Positions 25,003-40,000 of a stretch of 64,000 bases of DNA are shown piece by piece. The notes beneath the pieces were generated by a model that searched no databases, had not been told where the DNA came from, and saw only the letters and a program-made list of their open reading frames with translations. Each line of letters starts with the position of its first letter. Position 1 is the stretch's first letter. This stretch comes from Lucinisca nassula. Taxonomy: Eukaryota; Mollusca; Bivalvia; Lucinida; Lucinidae. The stretch is from contig OY757010.1 of NCBI GenBank assembly GCA_963580285.1, forward strand, positions 68,222,406-68,286,405, given 5' to 3'. Made by a program: the position numbers and the translations under genes.

Positions 25003-28000
25003 TGTCCACCAACTAAATGAAGTACTGCAAATGAATGACCGCTTGGGACGTTCAGCAGAACTATTTAGAGGCCAAATATATTCATTCTGATTTAATTTCA
25101 AAATTCAATACTGGACTTAAGTCTCTTCTGCAACAGGGTCTTTCGGAACCCGAATTTTATGGTGACTTAGTATATAAATTTAGAAAAATTTATAACCGCA
25201 ATGACTTCAGCACCCAATTTCGTAAAATCGTTCTTCGATATAAAAAGATTGGGTACAACATAAATGTTATACGACAGACTGCATGCATGGTAGTTAACCC
25301 AAATACGGTTGACAACTTTGCTTCCCTCTTTAACTGCACGCCGGTGGGCCAGGCCTCAGATTCAATGACGGTTCCAACGTAAAGGCCTATGTTGGTTGGT
25401 ACCTGATGCTCCGTCTCTGGTCGGGCCCATTGGAGTCTAACTGTTGGTTTTCTTTTGTTCTAGCATTTCTGTTGTTTCTTGTTGTTGAGTCCTCACCGTT
25501 GTTTCATCTCTGTGGTTGTTTGATTTTTGTGTTCACGAAGATGTTGCACTGATAGGTTAGGAGGCCTTCATGCGGACTGAACAAATTATTTGTCTGAATC
25601 GCGACGGAAGTAAGGGCGAGGATTGTGGCCACGTAAAATCGATTTAATCCACCCCATCCACCCAGTGGAATTCGTTTCCGCTGACCGTTCCATGGCGGTT
25701 CTTCTGTCGCGGTTTATTTTTGTTTTTGTTTGTCTTTGGGTGTTTGTGTCGCTTATATTATTTTATTTTGGATAGCCTTTTGGCCATTTTGTGGGAAAGT
25801 ACCTGTCCTTCTGGCTTTCCGTTGTTGGTGTTTTCGTTAGGGTCTGTTGTTTCATGTTTGTGTTTCTTTCCCTTTGGTGTCTCTGATGGGAGCTGTGGGT
25901 TAATTGCATCGATTACTGATCATTGCCTCTACTTCGATCTTTCAACTCTCGCATTCAATTCCAATGTAGATTCCCTGCAAAGTAGTGCCGCATGGCGATT
26001 CCTAGCTGAGGAGTGAGTCGCGCCGACAGCATACATAGTATTTATGAATCAAGACAATCATGGAACAGGGTAGAGAACTTAACTTATACCGTTTGTTAGA
26101 GCAGAGTAAACCACCAGTTACATCAAGGAGGTCCGAACTAAATACATAAAACATAGGGCGCCATCTCTCTTAAAAAGATCAAGCATGAAGTCGCCACAGA
26201 GTCCAAACTACTGCCATGCAAGCTAAGGGCGAAGCAAACTTGCCAATTGTAAAATGGTCGAAAACTGTGCATAACATCTATGTTTTATCCAGTCGTTTTG
26301 TACCTTGCAATAAGTTTCCCGAGTTACACAGGCAAATATACTTTTATATCTTTGAGTTTATGAACCAAATCCCCGTAACACAGTTGCAGGAGTGTTTTAA
26401 AGGTATACTTATGTTTGTACTGTTTCAAGCTTCAAATAATTATCATTATCCCCATAGTGACATTTTTCACCAGTTACACCCAAGCTGATATTCAGCAGTC
26501 AAATGTATAGAGGATATTTACCTTTTTGAGATGAATATCAAAAATATTTCATCTCGTGTGTTGAAAACATCAGAATTTCCCTCGTACGAATTATGATATT
26601 TTCAACACACTCGATGAAATACTTTTGATATTTATCGAAAAAAAAGTAAATTTTCTTTATATTTTATAATATTTTACGACTCTTACTGTAACTGATCAGT
26701 CGGATCTTACTTCACAATTTTTGACTTGGCTATGACGTCACAACTGTCAGTTTCAAAACCAAAAACAGATCGCCATTTTGAATACAGCATTTTTACAGTA
26801 CAAAAAGTGCTTACAGAATTGTTTTACAGATAACATATATGAATTTTTGCGAGAAAAGTGGTCCGGGCTGCTACTGTGAAATAACACGGTCATGTTATTT
26901 TTCACACTGTGAAAATATCACTTTTATTTGTTTCAGATATGCATTGATTTCACCGCTATGTATAAAATAAAATGCATCACATTTAAATCGTGTATCGATG
27001 ATAAAACTATACATGCATACTGATACTAGTTCATATTGTTCATATTTTCAGCCTTGGTGCCAGCCATGACGGCGTTGGAAATATGTGTGTACTAGGCTAT
27101 GCAATGGAAGGTTCATTCGTCTTCGCTAACAAGTACAAATGGATATTTTCAGTGTGTTCTGTGAATTATATCAGAAATTATCTCAGCGGTCTTAACAGGT
27201 GATGTCCAGCTTTATTTTATTATTTACAGTTAACTTCTTCGGATCCAGCCTTTTCATATTCAGAGAATCGCATGACACATTCATTCCTGAACACTTGTCT
27301 GTTTTGCTTTATATTAACGCATTGCAGCGTGACAGTTGTTTATAACATTAAAATGCGATATTTGTTCAAACCTTCCGGTAAAATAGAAGTGAAGTCAATG
27401 ATCAGGAATCAATAACATTTAACCTCGGTTATGACTGTTGGACAAAAAGCAGTTGTTTATGTTTCACTGAAGTATTAACGAACCGATACAATGCAGTTCA
27501 GCTTCGCCAAATCTTTAAATGTATGGGGGAAAAAACATGTCCAGGTAATGCCGCAATCAAAGATTGCAAATCAGTGTGAAGAGTTTTTATTCAAATACTT
27601 AAACAAATTAGGTTACAAATTCATGGAAAGAAAAGGAAAAACCTTATGTGAAATGTTTCCTTCAGGAACGGCACAAACTGCTTGAAGACTTTAGAGAATC
27701 ACTCGTCTATGACGGAGATGTCAAACCTGACGAGCCAACAGTATGGGGAAATATACTCTGCTGACAAACAATGTGAAATAGTTTATGGAAAAGGATCGTT
27801 TCTATGCAGGGTAAGTGCAAAATGTGTGAAATTAAATTTATCCTATGACGTCGCAGTTATTTAGTGGATAACGTCGTGTCATTAAAATCACATGATGCAC
27901 ACGTGAAATAAAATGGTTATTGGCGCGTAACGCCATTGCGCCGTCTGTGACAACCCTATGGTTTCTATTGAAATTCTTTTGCAAAATATCAACCCTTCGA

Positions 28001-31000
28001 GTGCCAGAAACCCCAAAACGGGTAATTGGCAAACAGTGCAGGCAAGATCAGACGCCGCAGGGCCTACACTGTTTGCAAAAAGTTAAGCCATTTTCCAAAT
28101 CAATTTTGAAGAAAACAAACCGACACCCCTAAATTTTGAAATGGACATGTTATATATAAGGAGGAAGATTCCATTTGGTACAAAAAGGGTTAAATTTAAA
28201 GAGTAAAGATGCTTCAGAACCTGATCGAACCCATCCCAAAGGTCAAAGGGAAAGACGGACAAATACATCTTAATAAATAACAAAATAACATACGACAAGC
28301 CAAGTTATCAGCAGTTTCCGTAACAGATGGCAAATCAGTTACCTTTACTAATAATTTGGACACATATAAGTGTTAACCCTTGACCTGCTGAATAGTTATA
28401 TATGCCACACCCACTACTGATTATCAACCAATCAGATTGCTTGATGCAAATCATGGCCACAAATTCATAAACTGAATGGCAAACCATGAAGATCCTGATC
28501 AGATCTGCATTGTTTGAAAGATCAGACATATCCGGGCTCAGCAGGACAAGGGTTAAAATGAAAAAAAAATTAACAGCACCGGCTATAATACCGCAATGAA
28601 ACTACCGCCTTGGGGCTGTCAGTAAAATTACGGACGGGGAGGGGTAGAGTTAAACCAGTTAACGGAGTCAAACCATCACGATCGTCTGCCGCGGTTTACA
28701 CAATTAAGCTGGCTGTTCGGCTCTCGTGGAGGTCTCCTAGCTCAATGATGTGTCATCGCGCACAACACTTACAATAAACAAAAAGGCTGTGATGCAGTAC
28801 TTAATGATGAGGACTTGACAGTTACAAAGCGTTGAGACACCAGGAGATCATTGGGGCGTCACTAACACCACTGAACACTCGGGCAAAAGAAGACCACCGG
28901 TTGAACCACAGTTGCCAAGAAACAGACGAATGGCTAGCCGAATCAAAGGCCGACTTAAAATCGTCATATGATAAACAGAATCTTACACTCGTGGTAATTT
29001 CATATTTAAGATTTGAAATTCGCCCACGGCTCGTTTCATAAAGTTTATATGAAATGACTACTGGTGTAAGATCCTCTATTTATTATTTGTTTCATTCTTA
29101 GCAGTGAAATCAATGTATATCTGAAACAAAGTAAAGTGATATTTTCAGTGTGAAAAATAACTTCACAGTAGCAGCCCGGACTACTTTTTGGTTAATATTT
29201 CGTGTTAAACAAAAGGAAGACTAACCGTTTTTTAGCTCACCAGAGCCGAAGGCTCCGGGGGAGCTTATAGGATAGGCAACTGTCCGTCGTCGATTGCGTC
29301 TGCATCGTCTGCGTCTGCGTCGTCTTCGTCAACATTTTCAAACGACATCTCCTCTGAAGCAACTGGGCCGATTCAGCCCAAATTTCATCTGTAGCATCCT
29401 TGGGCAGGGGGATTGAAAGTTTGTGTTTTTTAATGAAAATCGGCTCTATAGTTTGGTTGCTATGGCAACTTAGAGTTTCCATAGACTTATAATCGGGAAA
29501 ATAGAAAAATGGCATTAACTGACAAGCCTCTGCAGATATTTTGACAAAACTTTCATAGAAATGTTCCATAGGTAATCTACTATCTGCCGTATGATATTAG
29601 GCCTTCTCCTCATTTTTATTGGTTACCATGGAAACCAAAATGCAAAAAAATAGACAAAAAATACTTAAAAAATCATCTCCTCAGAAACCATATGCTCTAG
29701 GAGGCTGAGACTTTATGAAAATATTCACCATATTTGCCTTTACAGGTTTTGTGTTTTTTTTTATGAAAGTTGGCCTTTTAGTTTTGTTGCTATGGCAACT
29801 TAGAGTTTCCATTGACTTATAATGGGGAAAACTGAAAAATGGCATTTACTGCCAAGTCATTGCAGATATTTTGGCAAAACTTACATAAACATATTCCTTG
29901 TGTAAACTTCTCTCAGCCATATGCTTTTATGTCAACCTGGGGGTCCCCTAGGTTGTGCCGGGGCCATGCCCCGCCCCCTCCACTTCATAAAATGCCTTAT
30001 ATCTCAGAAACCTAACAGATCCCAACCCCTAAACCATATATATTCTTGTTCCTTATGATAAGATGCATTAAGTGGCACCAACCTGGGGGTCCCCCAGGTG
30101 CCCTGCCCCCTCTTTTTCATAAAATGCCATTTATCTCAGAAACCATTCAGATTCCCACCCCTAAACTATATATATTCTTGTTCCTTATGCTAAGATGCAT
30201 TAAGTGACACCAACCTGGGTTCCCCCGGGATGTGCCGGGGACATGCCCCACCCCTCCACTTCATAAAATGCCATATGTCTCAGAAACCATACAGATCACC
30301 ACCCCTAAACTATATATATTCTTGTTCCTTATGCTAAGATGCATTAAGTGACACCAACATGGGGGTCCCCCGGGATGTGCCGGGACCATGCCCAACCCCC
30401 TCCACTTCATAAAAGGCCAAATATTCCAGAAACCTTACAGATACCCTGCCCTAAACCATATATATTCTTGTTCCTTATGATAAGACACATTCAGTGACAC
30501 CAACCTAGGGGTCACCCAGGGTGCTCCCGGGCCTTGCTTCGCCCCTTGACTTCACAAAAGATCATATATCTGAGAAACTGTTCAGAGCCCCACCCCTATA
30601 ACATATATATTATTGTTCCTTATGATAAGACGCAATCAGTGACACCAGCATGCAGGTCCACCCAGGGTGCCATGGGCCATGCCCCACCCCTTTACTTCAT
30701 TAAAATCCATATATCTCAGAAACCATACATATCCCCACCCCTAAACAATATATATATTCTTATAATAAGATGCATTAAGTGACACCAACCTGGAGGTCCC
30801 CTGGGATGCCGGGGACATGCCCCGACCCCTCCACTTCATAAAAGGCCATTTATCTCAGAAACCATTCAGATCCCCACCCCTAAACCATATATATTCTTGT
30901 TCCTTATGATAAGACACATTAAGTGACACAAACTTGTGGGTCCCCCGGGATGTGCCGGGGACATGCCCCACCCTCTCCACTTCATTAAATGCCATTTATC

Positions 31001-34000
31001 TCAGAAACCATTGAGATCCCCATCCCTAAACAATATATATTCTCATTCCTTATGATAAGGAGAAGTAAAACAAAGATCAGGAATTGATACAATTAACTTA
31101 CTCCACCCATAAAAGACACCAAAAGGAAAGAAATACAAACATTAAGCGACCAGACCATAATGGAAACCTAAACAAAGGAAGGCCATAAGGACAGTTACTT
31201 TCCCACAAAATGGCCATATGGCCATCCAAAATTAAAAGACACAAGTGATACACACAGTAAGTAACAAACAACAACATAAATAAATCGCCACAGAAGAGCC
31301 GCCTTGGAACGGTCAGTGGAAGATTTCTAGGAAGATTTCACTGATGTTGCATTCAGTGACACCAAATTTGGGGTCCCCTGGGATATGCCGGGACCATGCC
31401 CACCCCCTCCTCTTAGTAAAAAGCCAAATATTCCAGAAACCTTACAGATACCCGCCCCTAAACCATATACATTCTTGTTCCTTATGATAAGACACATTCA
31501 GTGACACAAACTTAGGGGTCACCCAGTGTGCGCCCGGGCCATGCTCCACCCCTTGACTTCACAAAAGACCATATATATGAGAAACTGTTCCGAGCCCCAC
31601 CCCTAAACCATATATATTCTTGTTCCTTATGATAACAGGCAATCAGTGACACCAGCATGCAGGTCCCCCCGGGGTGCCACAGGCCATGTCCAACCCCTTT
31701 ACTTCATTAAAATCCATATATCTAAGAAACCTTCCAGATCCCCACCCCTTAACCATATTATATTCTTGTTCCTTATGATAAGACGCATGCAATGACACCA
31801 GCATGCAGGTCCCCCGGGGTGCCACAGGCCATGCCCCACCCCTTTACTTCATTAAAATCCATATATCTCAGAAACTGTTCAGATCCCCACCCATTAACCA
31901 TATTTATTCTTATTCCTTATGATAAGACTCACCTTCATAATAGACCATATATCTCAGAAACCATTCAAACCCCCATCCTGTAATCACATATATTCTTGTT
32001 CATTGTTATTAGACACATTCAGTCACCCCCGTCTTTGGGGGGTTAGCAGGGGCCATTTCTCTCCCTGACATTTCATAAAAGTGCCTCATATCTCAGAAAC
32101 ATCCCCACCGTTTAACCACATATACTCTTGGTCCTTATGATAAGACTTATTCATTGACAACAATCTTGGGCTTCTCTTGGATCTGCCATGCCCGATTCCC
32201 TTCATTGCTTAAAAGGCCTCACATTTCAGGAACCATACATATTCCCACTGATAAACCATATATGTCTTTGTTCCTTTTGATAAGATGCACTTAGTGACAC
32301 CAACCAGGGCTCCATTGGGTCCATGCCCCGATCTCTCTACTTTAAAAAACACCTAATATTTCAGATACAGTCCACATGGGTGCTCATTTGGGTATGGGGT
32401 TTGTTTGGGAGACTTTATAATTGGTATAATAAAATCATATCATGATATAATACATGGCTGCCATTGTGCAGTGTCCACCTGAGCTCTGGTTTATTAACTT
32501 TGGCTCTTTGGTTTGTTTGCTATGCCAAGTAATGAGTTTCCATTGTCCTATAATTGGGACAATTGAAAAATGAAATTAAAGCCTTTCAAGATATTTTGTC
32601 ACACTTTCACAGAAATGTTCCTTTAATAATGTTCTTTTTGGCCTATTTGTTGCCACAGATGGATGGGAAATTGTCAATTGTCATCTGTTTTCCTGCAACA
32701 ACAGATTCAAGCGGCATCGAATCTAAAGCCACGAGGCTGATTGGGTCCAAATTTTATCTGTAGCATCCTAGGGCACAGGGCTTCCATGGTTGATTAAAAT
32801 ACATTGCTGCCAGTGGGCAGTGGCCCCCTGAGCTCTGGTGAGCCTTGTGGCCCATGGACCTCTTGTTTTTTTTTTTTTTTTTGGTGATGTTGTTGTTGTT
32901 TTTAGCTCACCATAGCCGAAGGCTCCGGGGGAGCTTATAGGATAGGCAGTTGTCCGTCCTCGTCTGCGTCTGCGTCGTCTGCGTCTGCGTCTGCGTCTGT
33001 GTCTGCGTCAACACTTTCAAACGACATCTCCTCTGAAGCCACTGGGCCGATCGGGCCCAAATTTTCTCTGTAACATTCTTGTCCTGGGGGATTGAAAGTT
33101 TATGTTTTTTATGAAAATCGTCTCATTAGTTTGGTTGCTATGGCAACTTAGAGTTTCCATAGACTTATAATGGGGAAAATTGAAAAATGGCATTTACTGC
33201 CAAGCCTCTGCAGACATTTTGACAAAACTTTCATAGAAATGTTCCTTAGGCAATCTACTATCTGCCATATGATTTTAGGCCTACTGCTTATTTTTATTGG
33301 TTGCCATTGGAAACCAAAATGCAAAACAATAGAAAAAAATACTTAAAAAAATCCTCTCCTCAGAAACCATATGCTCCAGGAGGCAGAGACTTAATGAAAA
33401 TATTCACCATATTTGCCTTTACGGGTTTTGTATTTTTTATGCAATTTGGCCTTTTAGTTTTGTTGCTATGGCAACTTAGAGTTTCCATTGACGTATAATG
33501 GGAAAAACTGAAAAATGGCATTTACCGCCAAGTCCTTGAAGATATTTTGACAAAACTTACATAGAAATGTTCATTGAGTAAACTTCTCTTAGCCCTATGC
33601 TTTTTTGCCAACCTTGGGGTCCCCTAGGTTGTCCTGGGGCCATGCCCCGCCCCCTCCACTTCATAAAATGCCTTATATCTCAGAAATCTTACAGATCCAC
33701 ACCCCTAAACCATATATATTTTTGTTCCTTATGATAAGATGCATTAAAGGACACCAACTTGGAGGTCCCCCTGGATATGCCCGGGACATGCCCCGACCCC
33801 TCCACTTCATAAAAGGCCACTTATCTCAGGAATCATTCAGATCCCCACCCCTAAACCATATATATTCTTGTTCCTTATGATAAGACACATTAAGTGACAC
33901 AAACCTGTGGGTCCCCCGGGATGTGCATTGGACATGCCCCACCCTCTCCACTTCATTAAATGCCATTTATCTCAGAAACCATTGAGATCCCCACCCATAA

Positions 34001-37000
34001 ATCATATATATTTTCATTCCTTATGATAAGTTGCATTCAGTGACACCATCTTTGGGGTCCCCCGGGATGTGCCGGGACCATGCCCAACCCCTCCACTTCA
34101 TAAAAGCCAAATATTCCATAAACTTTACAGATCAACACCCCTTAACCATATATATTCTTGTTCCTTATGAGAAGACTGATTCAGTAACACCAATCTAGGG
34201 GTAACCCAGGGCACACCCGGGCCATGCTCCATCCCTTGACTTCACAAAAGACCATATATCTGAGAAACTGTTTAGAGCCCCAACCCTACACCACATATAT
34301 TTTTGTTCCTTGTGATAAGACGCAATCAGTGACACCAGCATGGGGTCCCCCAGGGTGCCACGGACCAGGCCCCACCCCTTTACTTCATTAAAATCCATAT
34401 TTCTCAGAAACTGTTCAGATCCCCACCCCTTAACCATATATATTCTTGTTCCTTATGATAAGACTCCACTTCATAATAGGCCATTTATCTCAGAAACCAT
34501 TCAATTTCCGATCCTATAATAGCATATATTCTTGTTCATTGTTAATAGACACATTCAGCCATCCCCGTCTTGGGGGGTCCGCAGGGGCCATTTCTCATCC
34601 TGCCACTTTTAAAAGGGCCTCATATCTCAGAATCCATTCAGATCCCACCGTTTAACTATATATACTCTTGGTCCTTATGATAAGACATACTCAGTGACAA
34701 CAATATTGGCTTTTCTGGGATCTGCCATGCCCGAATCCCTCCATTGCTAAAAGGACTTGCATCTCAGGATGTCTCTATTTCTTTTGATAAGATGCAATTA
34801 TTGACACCAACCAGGGCTCCATTGGGTCCATGCCCCACCCTCTTTACTTTATAAAACATCTAATATTTCAGATACAGTCCACATGGGTGCTCATTTGGGT
34901 ATGGGGTTCGTTTGGGAGACTTTATAATTGATATATTAAAATCATATCATGTTATTATACATGTCTGCCGATGGGCAGTGTCCACCTGAGCTTTAGTTTA
35001 TGAAATTTAGCTCTTTGGTTTGTTTGCTATGCCATGTCAAGAGTTTCCATTGACTTATAATGGGGAAAATTGAAAAATGACATTAATGTCTTTCAAGATA
35101 TTTTTTGCCACACTTTCATAGAAATGTTCCTTTAATAATGTTCCTTTTGGCCTATTTGTTGCCACAGATGGGAAGTTGTCAATTGTCATCTGTTGTCAGG
35201 CAACAAAACATTCAAGCGACATCAGAATCTGAAGCCACAAGGCTAATTGGATCCAAATTTTATCTCTAGCATCCATGGGCACAGGGCTTCCATGGTTAAT
35301 TAAAATACATTGCTGCCAGCGGGCAGTGCCCCCCCCCCCCCCCCCCCCCGAGCTCTGGTGAACATTGTGTCCCATGGGCTTCTTGTTTTAGATAAATATC
35401 AATATTTCATCGAATGTGTTGAAAACAAATTTATCATATGACGTTGCGTCTGAGAGTGTAATAACGCCATGCATTATTTTCGATAATCCACTAGTGGATT
35501 AAATATGCAAATTAGCTAGATACGTCCCGTAACGTTACATGTACGACGTCCTTAACGACGTGGCGTTTACTAATGGTGGAATATTGACTTTTTGGTAAAC
35601 AATCGTGAATAAAATGCGCTTTAAATGTCATATGATAAATAGAATCTTGCATTTGTGCTCATGTATTATTGAATTTATTAAACGCGTTGAGGAAAAGGGA
35701 TAAAATGCTCGGCAAAGCCTCGCATTTTATCCCTTTTCCTCAACTCGTTTAATAAATTCAATAATACATGAACAATCATGTAAGATCCTCTATTTCATTG
35801 AGTGTGCTGAAAGCATCAGAAATTTTCATGAGTGCGAAGCATGTTACGAACAGCTGCTCAATGACAGTACATCGCCAAAGTCACGTATAAATAGAGGATC
35901 TTACATGAGTGCTCATGTATTATTGAATTTATTAAACGGCAAAGCCTCGCATTTTATCCCTTTTCCTCAACGAGTTTAATAAATTGTTGATATAGAGGAT
36001 CTTACATGAGTGCTCATGTATTATTGAATTTATTAAACGAGTTGAGGAAAAGGGATAAAATGCGAGGCTTTGCCGAGCATTTTATCCCTTTTTCTCAACT
36101 CGTTTAATAAATTCAATAATACATGAGCACGAATGCAAGATTCTATTTATCATATGACATTTAAAACACATTTTGTTCACGATTGTATAGAAAAATGTCA
36201 AAATTCCGCCATTAGTAAACGCGAAGTCGTTAAGGACGTCGTACATGTAACGTTACGGGACGTATCTACCTTATTTGCGTATTTAATCCACTAGTGGATT
36301 ATCGAAAATATTACATGTCGTTATTACACTCTCAGACGCGACGTGATATGATATAATAAGAAGAAAAATACTTTTTTTTTCGATAAAATAAAACATATTT
36401 CTTCTCGTGTATTAAAAAATTACTCGTATCATTTAATGAATATCACATGTCATGACCACTCAGTTTTGATTATATAAAAGTATTACATTTTAACGGTATA
36501 TTTCAGGATATGTACCATGACATTTACACATACAGCGACATTTGCCTTCGATTGTTTTGCTATCAGCCAAAGAATCAAACATGTTACTATGTAGATGCAG
36601 GAAATGGAACGCCTTGTGGTACTGGCAAGGTAACAATAGAAATTTAAGAGATCGTATGAGTTTACTCCACGTGTGAATAATAATAATAATCGACCTTATT
36701 CATTTAGTACTAATCTTCCACGTGACCCTCTTACCTGGGCGGCAACAAGTACTAAGCAATGTGGATAAAATCTCTTGCTCAAGAAAACAACACTTGGCGC
36801 TTGCGGGAATCGATTCGGCTACCTCTTGATCTCAAATATGGCGCTTTACCACTGCACCAAATTTCTAACACCAAATCAATGGGGCTGCTCTTAAAGCAAT
36901 ATATTGTTCTCAGTTGGAGCATATAAGATTCTTACATAGGTTTAGATGGTGGATAGAAAATCCGTCCCGAGGATCACTGTCTGGCATCACGAGGCTTGCC

Positions 37001-40000
37001 GGGTGTTGCCGGACAGTGATACCGTGGGACGGATTTTTCTGTCTATCCATCACACCCATGGTGTATTCTATTTCTTGCATACCTTTCTTTTCTAAGCGTA
37101 GTGATCCCGAGGGACGGATTCTACTATCCACCCCTCACACCCATGTAGGAGTCTTTTTTTTTTTGCATACCGTTCATTTCTGAGCGTGGATTTTGATAAT
37201 ACAGTCACCACTGTTGCCGACTTGCGCATATGAGGTCGTATTTAACCATTGCATATCAAACATGTGAGGAAATTGCACGACCCGCAGAAAAAGCGACCGA
37301 CTGAAGTCTGTTGATTTTCTAAGAGTGTCCTAAAATCACCGTGTCATTCTGTCATTCTGTCAGTCTATCAGTCTGTCCATCCGTAACCCGTTGAAAATTG
37401 GTGATAGTGACTTAACCGCTTGGAATATTTAAACAATTTTTGGCACACTGATAGATATCAATGAGATCTAACTAATGAACTTGCGGAATATTTCATTCCA
37501 TTTAGTATAGCCTCGCCGAGGCGAAACATGTGAAAATTTTGAACTGCTTCTCCTGGGAAACCGTTAGGCCGATTGAAGTCAAATTTCATATGGAGCCTCT
37601 TTGGGATGGGGAAAACCAAAATTTGCTCATGGGGTCCAGGTCACATGACCAAAATGGCCGCCAAGCAATATATGGTCTGTCTGTCTGTCCGTCCGTAACC
37701 CGTTTGTGAAAATTGGTGATACGGATTTCCTTATCTGGTGTGCAAGAAAATTGCACGACCCGCAGAAAAAGTGACCGACTGAAGTCGGTTGATTTTCTAA
37801 GAGTGCCCTAAAATCACCGTGTCATTCTGTCATTCTGTCAGTCTGTCACTCTGTCCGTCCGTAACCCGTTTGTGAAAATTGGTGATAGTGACTTAACTGC
37901 TTGGAATATTTAAACAATTTTTGTTCATACTGATAGATATCAATGAGATCTAACCAATGATCTTGCGAAATATTACATTCCATTTAGTATAGCCTCGCCG
38001 AGGCAAAAAATGTGAACATTTTCGAACTGCTTCTCCTCGGAAACCGTTGGGCCGATTGAAGTCAAATTTCATATGGAGCCTCTATGGGATGTGGGAAACC
38101 AAAATTTGCTCATGGGTTCCAGGTCACATGATCAAAATGGCCGCCAAGCCATATATGGTAAAAACCCTTCAAAAATAGTCTTCTCCATAACCACTGGGCA
38201 GATTTCCATGAAACTTGATAAATAGCATCTGGGACGTAGCCCATCATAATTGCTAAAAGGGTGACCCTGGGTGGACATTGACCTTCTTTGTGCCTAGGTC
38301 AAACTTTGACACATATGCTTTTGTATTGGAAAAGTGAGAATGCATTTTATCCTGCAAACGATTCAGAATACAGTACTAAAGCATAAGATATATTTTTGCT
38401 CCTTACGGTAAGGCGCATTTATTGGGGGAACCGTTTTAGGTCCAGGTCACATGACCAAAATGGCCGCCATACCCTTATATGGTAACACTCATAAAGCTAA
38501 AAGCATCCGGCGGGTCGTGCACTTCAGCTGAAGCACTTGTTATTTCCTTTATGGTATTCTCCGTATCTGTTACAGTTCAGAATATCCTGGCTATGCCATG
38601 GCATTTGCAACAAGATAATGTACATACACTGACCAGACTATGCTAATTTTGGTTTCAAGTCCGTTGCTGTCAGCACAGAAAGACGTTGGCCTACACAGCA
38701 AACACGGAATTTCTCTGCAATCTGAGTAGTCGTCGCTAATCGTGCGTTTCTTTCATAGTACATATTTGCTGTGGCCGGCACAGCTGTTTCACCCGAATGA
38801 GCATTTGAAATTCCTTTATTATGCTCCCCGAAGAATTTCGGGAGAGCATATAGTCGCCGCTTCGTCCGTTTGTCCGTACGTCTGTACGTCAGTGCATCCA
38901 TGTGTCCGCCCCGCTCTTGTCCACGCGAATTCTCAGAAACTACTGGTCGGATGTCAATGAAACTTCAAGGGAATATTAAGTATCGAAGGTGGATGTGCAT
39001 ATCACCCGCGTGTTTTGGTTCGATGATTTTTCCAACAGTTATGGCCCTTTGATGAATTCTGCATGGATATATAGGGAACTGTTTGTGTCCACGCGAGTTC
39101 TCAGCAACTACTTGCAGAAATTCAATGAAACTTCAAAGGAATCTTAAGCAGCAATAGGGGATGCGCATATTATCCGTGCTATCTGGTTAGATGATGTGTC
39201 ACAGAGTTATGGTACTTTGTTTAAAGCTGCAGTGTAAGGTCAATGTGGCTATTTTCAGAAAAAAAACTTTGTCATCACTCTGGTGTCTACATTTATTGAT
39301 GGATTTTAATATAACTTCACACAAATGTTTGGTATGATATTATCTTGAGCATGTTAGACTTTCAGGGTCCTGGGCTCAAGGTCAAGGTCACTGCTGCTAT
39401 TTTTTGAAAAACTTTGTTTTCGCTCTAGTGCCTACATTTATTGATGGATTTTAATTTATTTCACACAAATGTTGAGTATGATAATATCTCGAGCAAGTTC
39501 AACTTTCAGGGTCCCGGGCTCAAGGTCAAGGTCACTGAGGCTACATGTATTTTTAGAAAAAAAACTTGTCATCGCGCTAGCGTCGTCATTTGCTGATGGA
39601 TTTTAATATAACTTCACACAAATGTTGGGTATAATAATATCTCGAGCAAGTTCAACTTTCCGGATCCTGGGGTCAAGGCCACTGTGGTTATTTTTAAAAA
39701 AAACACACATTGTCATCGCTCTAATGCCGACATTTATTGATGGATTTTAATATAATTTCATACAAATGTTGGGTATGAATATATCTCCAGCAAGTTTGAC
39801 TTTCAGGGTCCAAGGCTCAAGGTCAAGGTCACTGCGGCTATTTTTAGAAACTTTGTCATCGCTCTAGCGTCGTCATTTGCTAATGGATTTTAATATAACT
39901 TCACACAAATGTTGAATATAATTATATCTCGAGCAGATTGGACTTTCATGATCCTGGGCTCAAGGTAGAGGTCACTGTGGCTATTTATTTAAAAAAACAT

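Noticed and set aside
25035..25382. Host protein gene
   Set aside because: Its C-terminal sequence and following UTR recur at 17004 (reversed) and 54708 as truncated retroelement copies.
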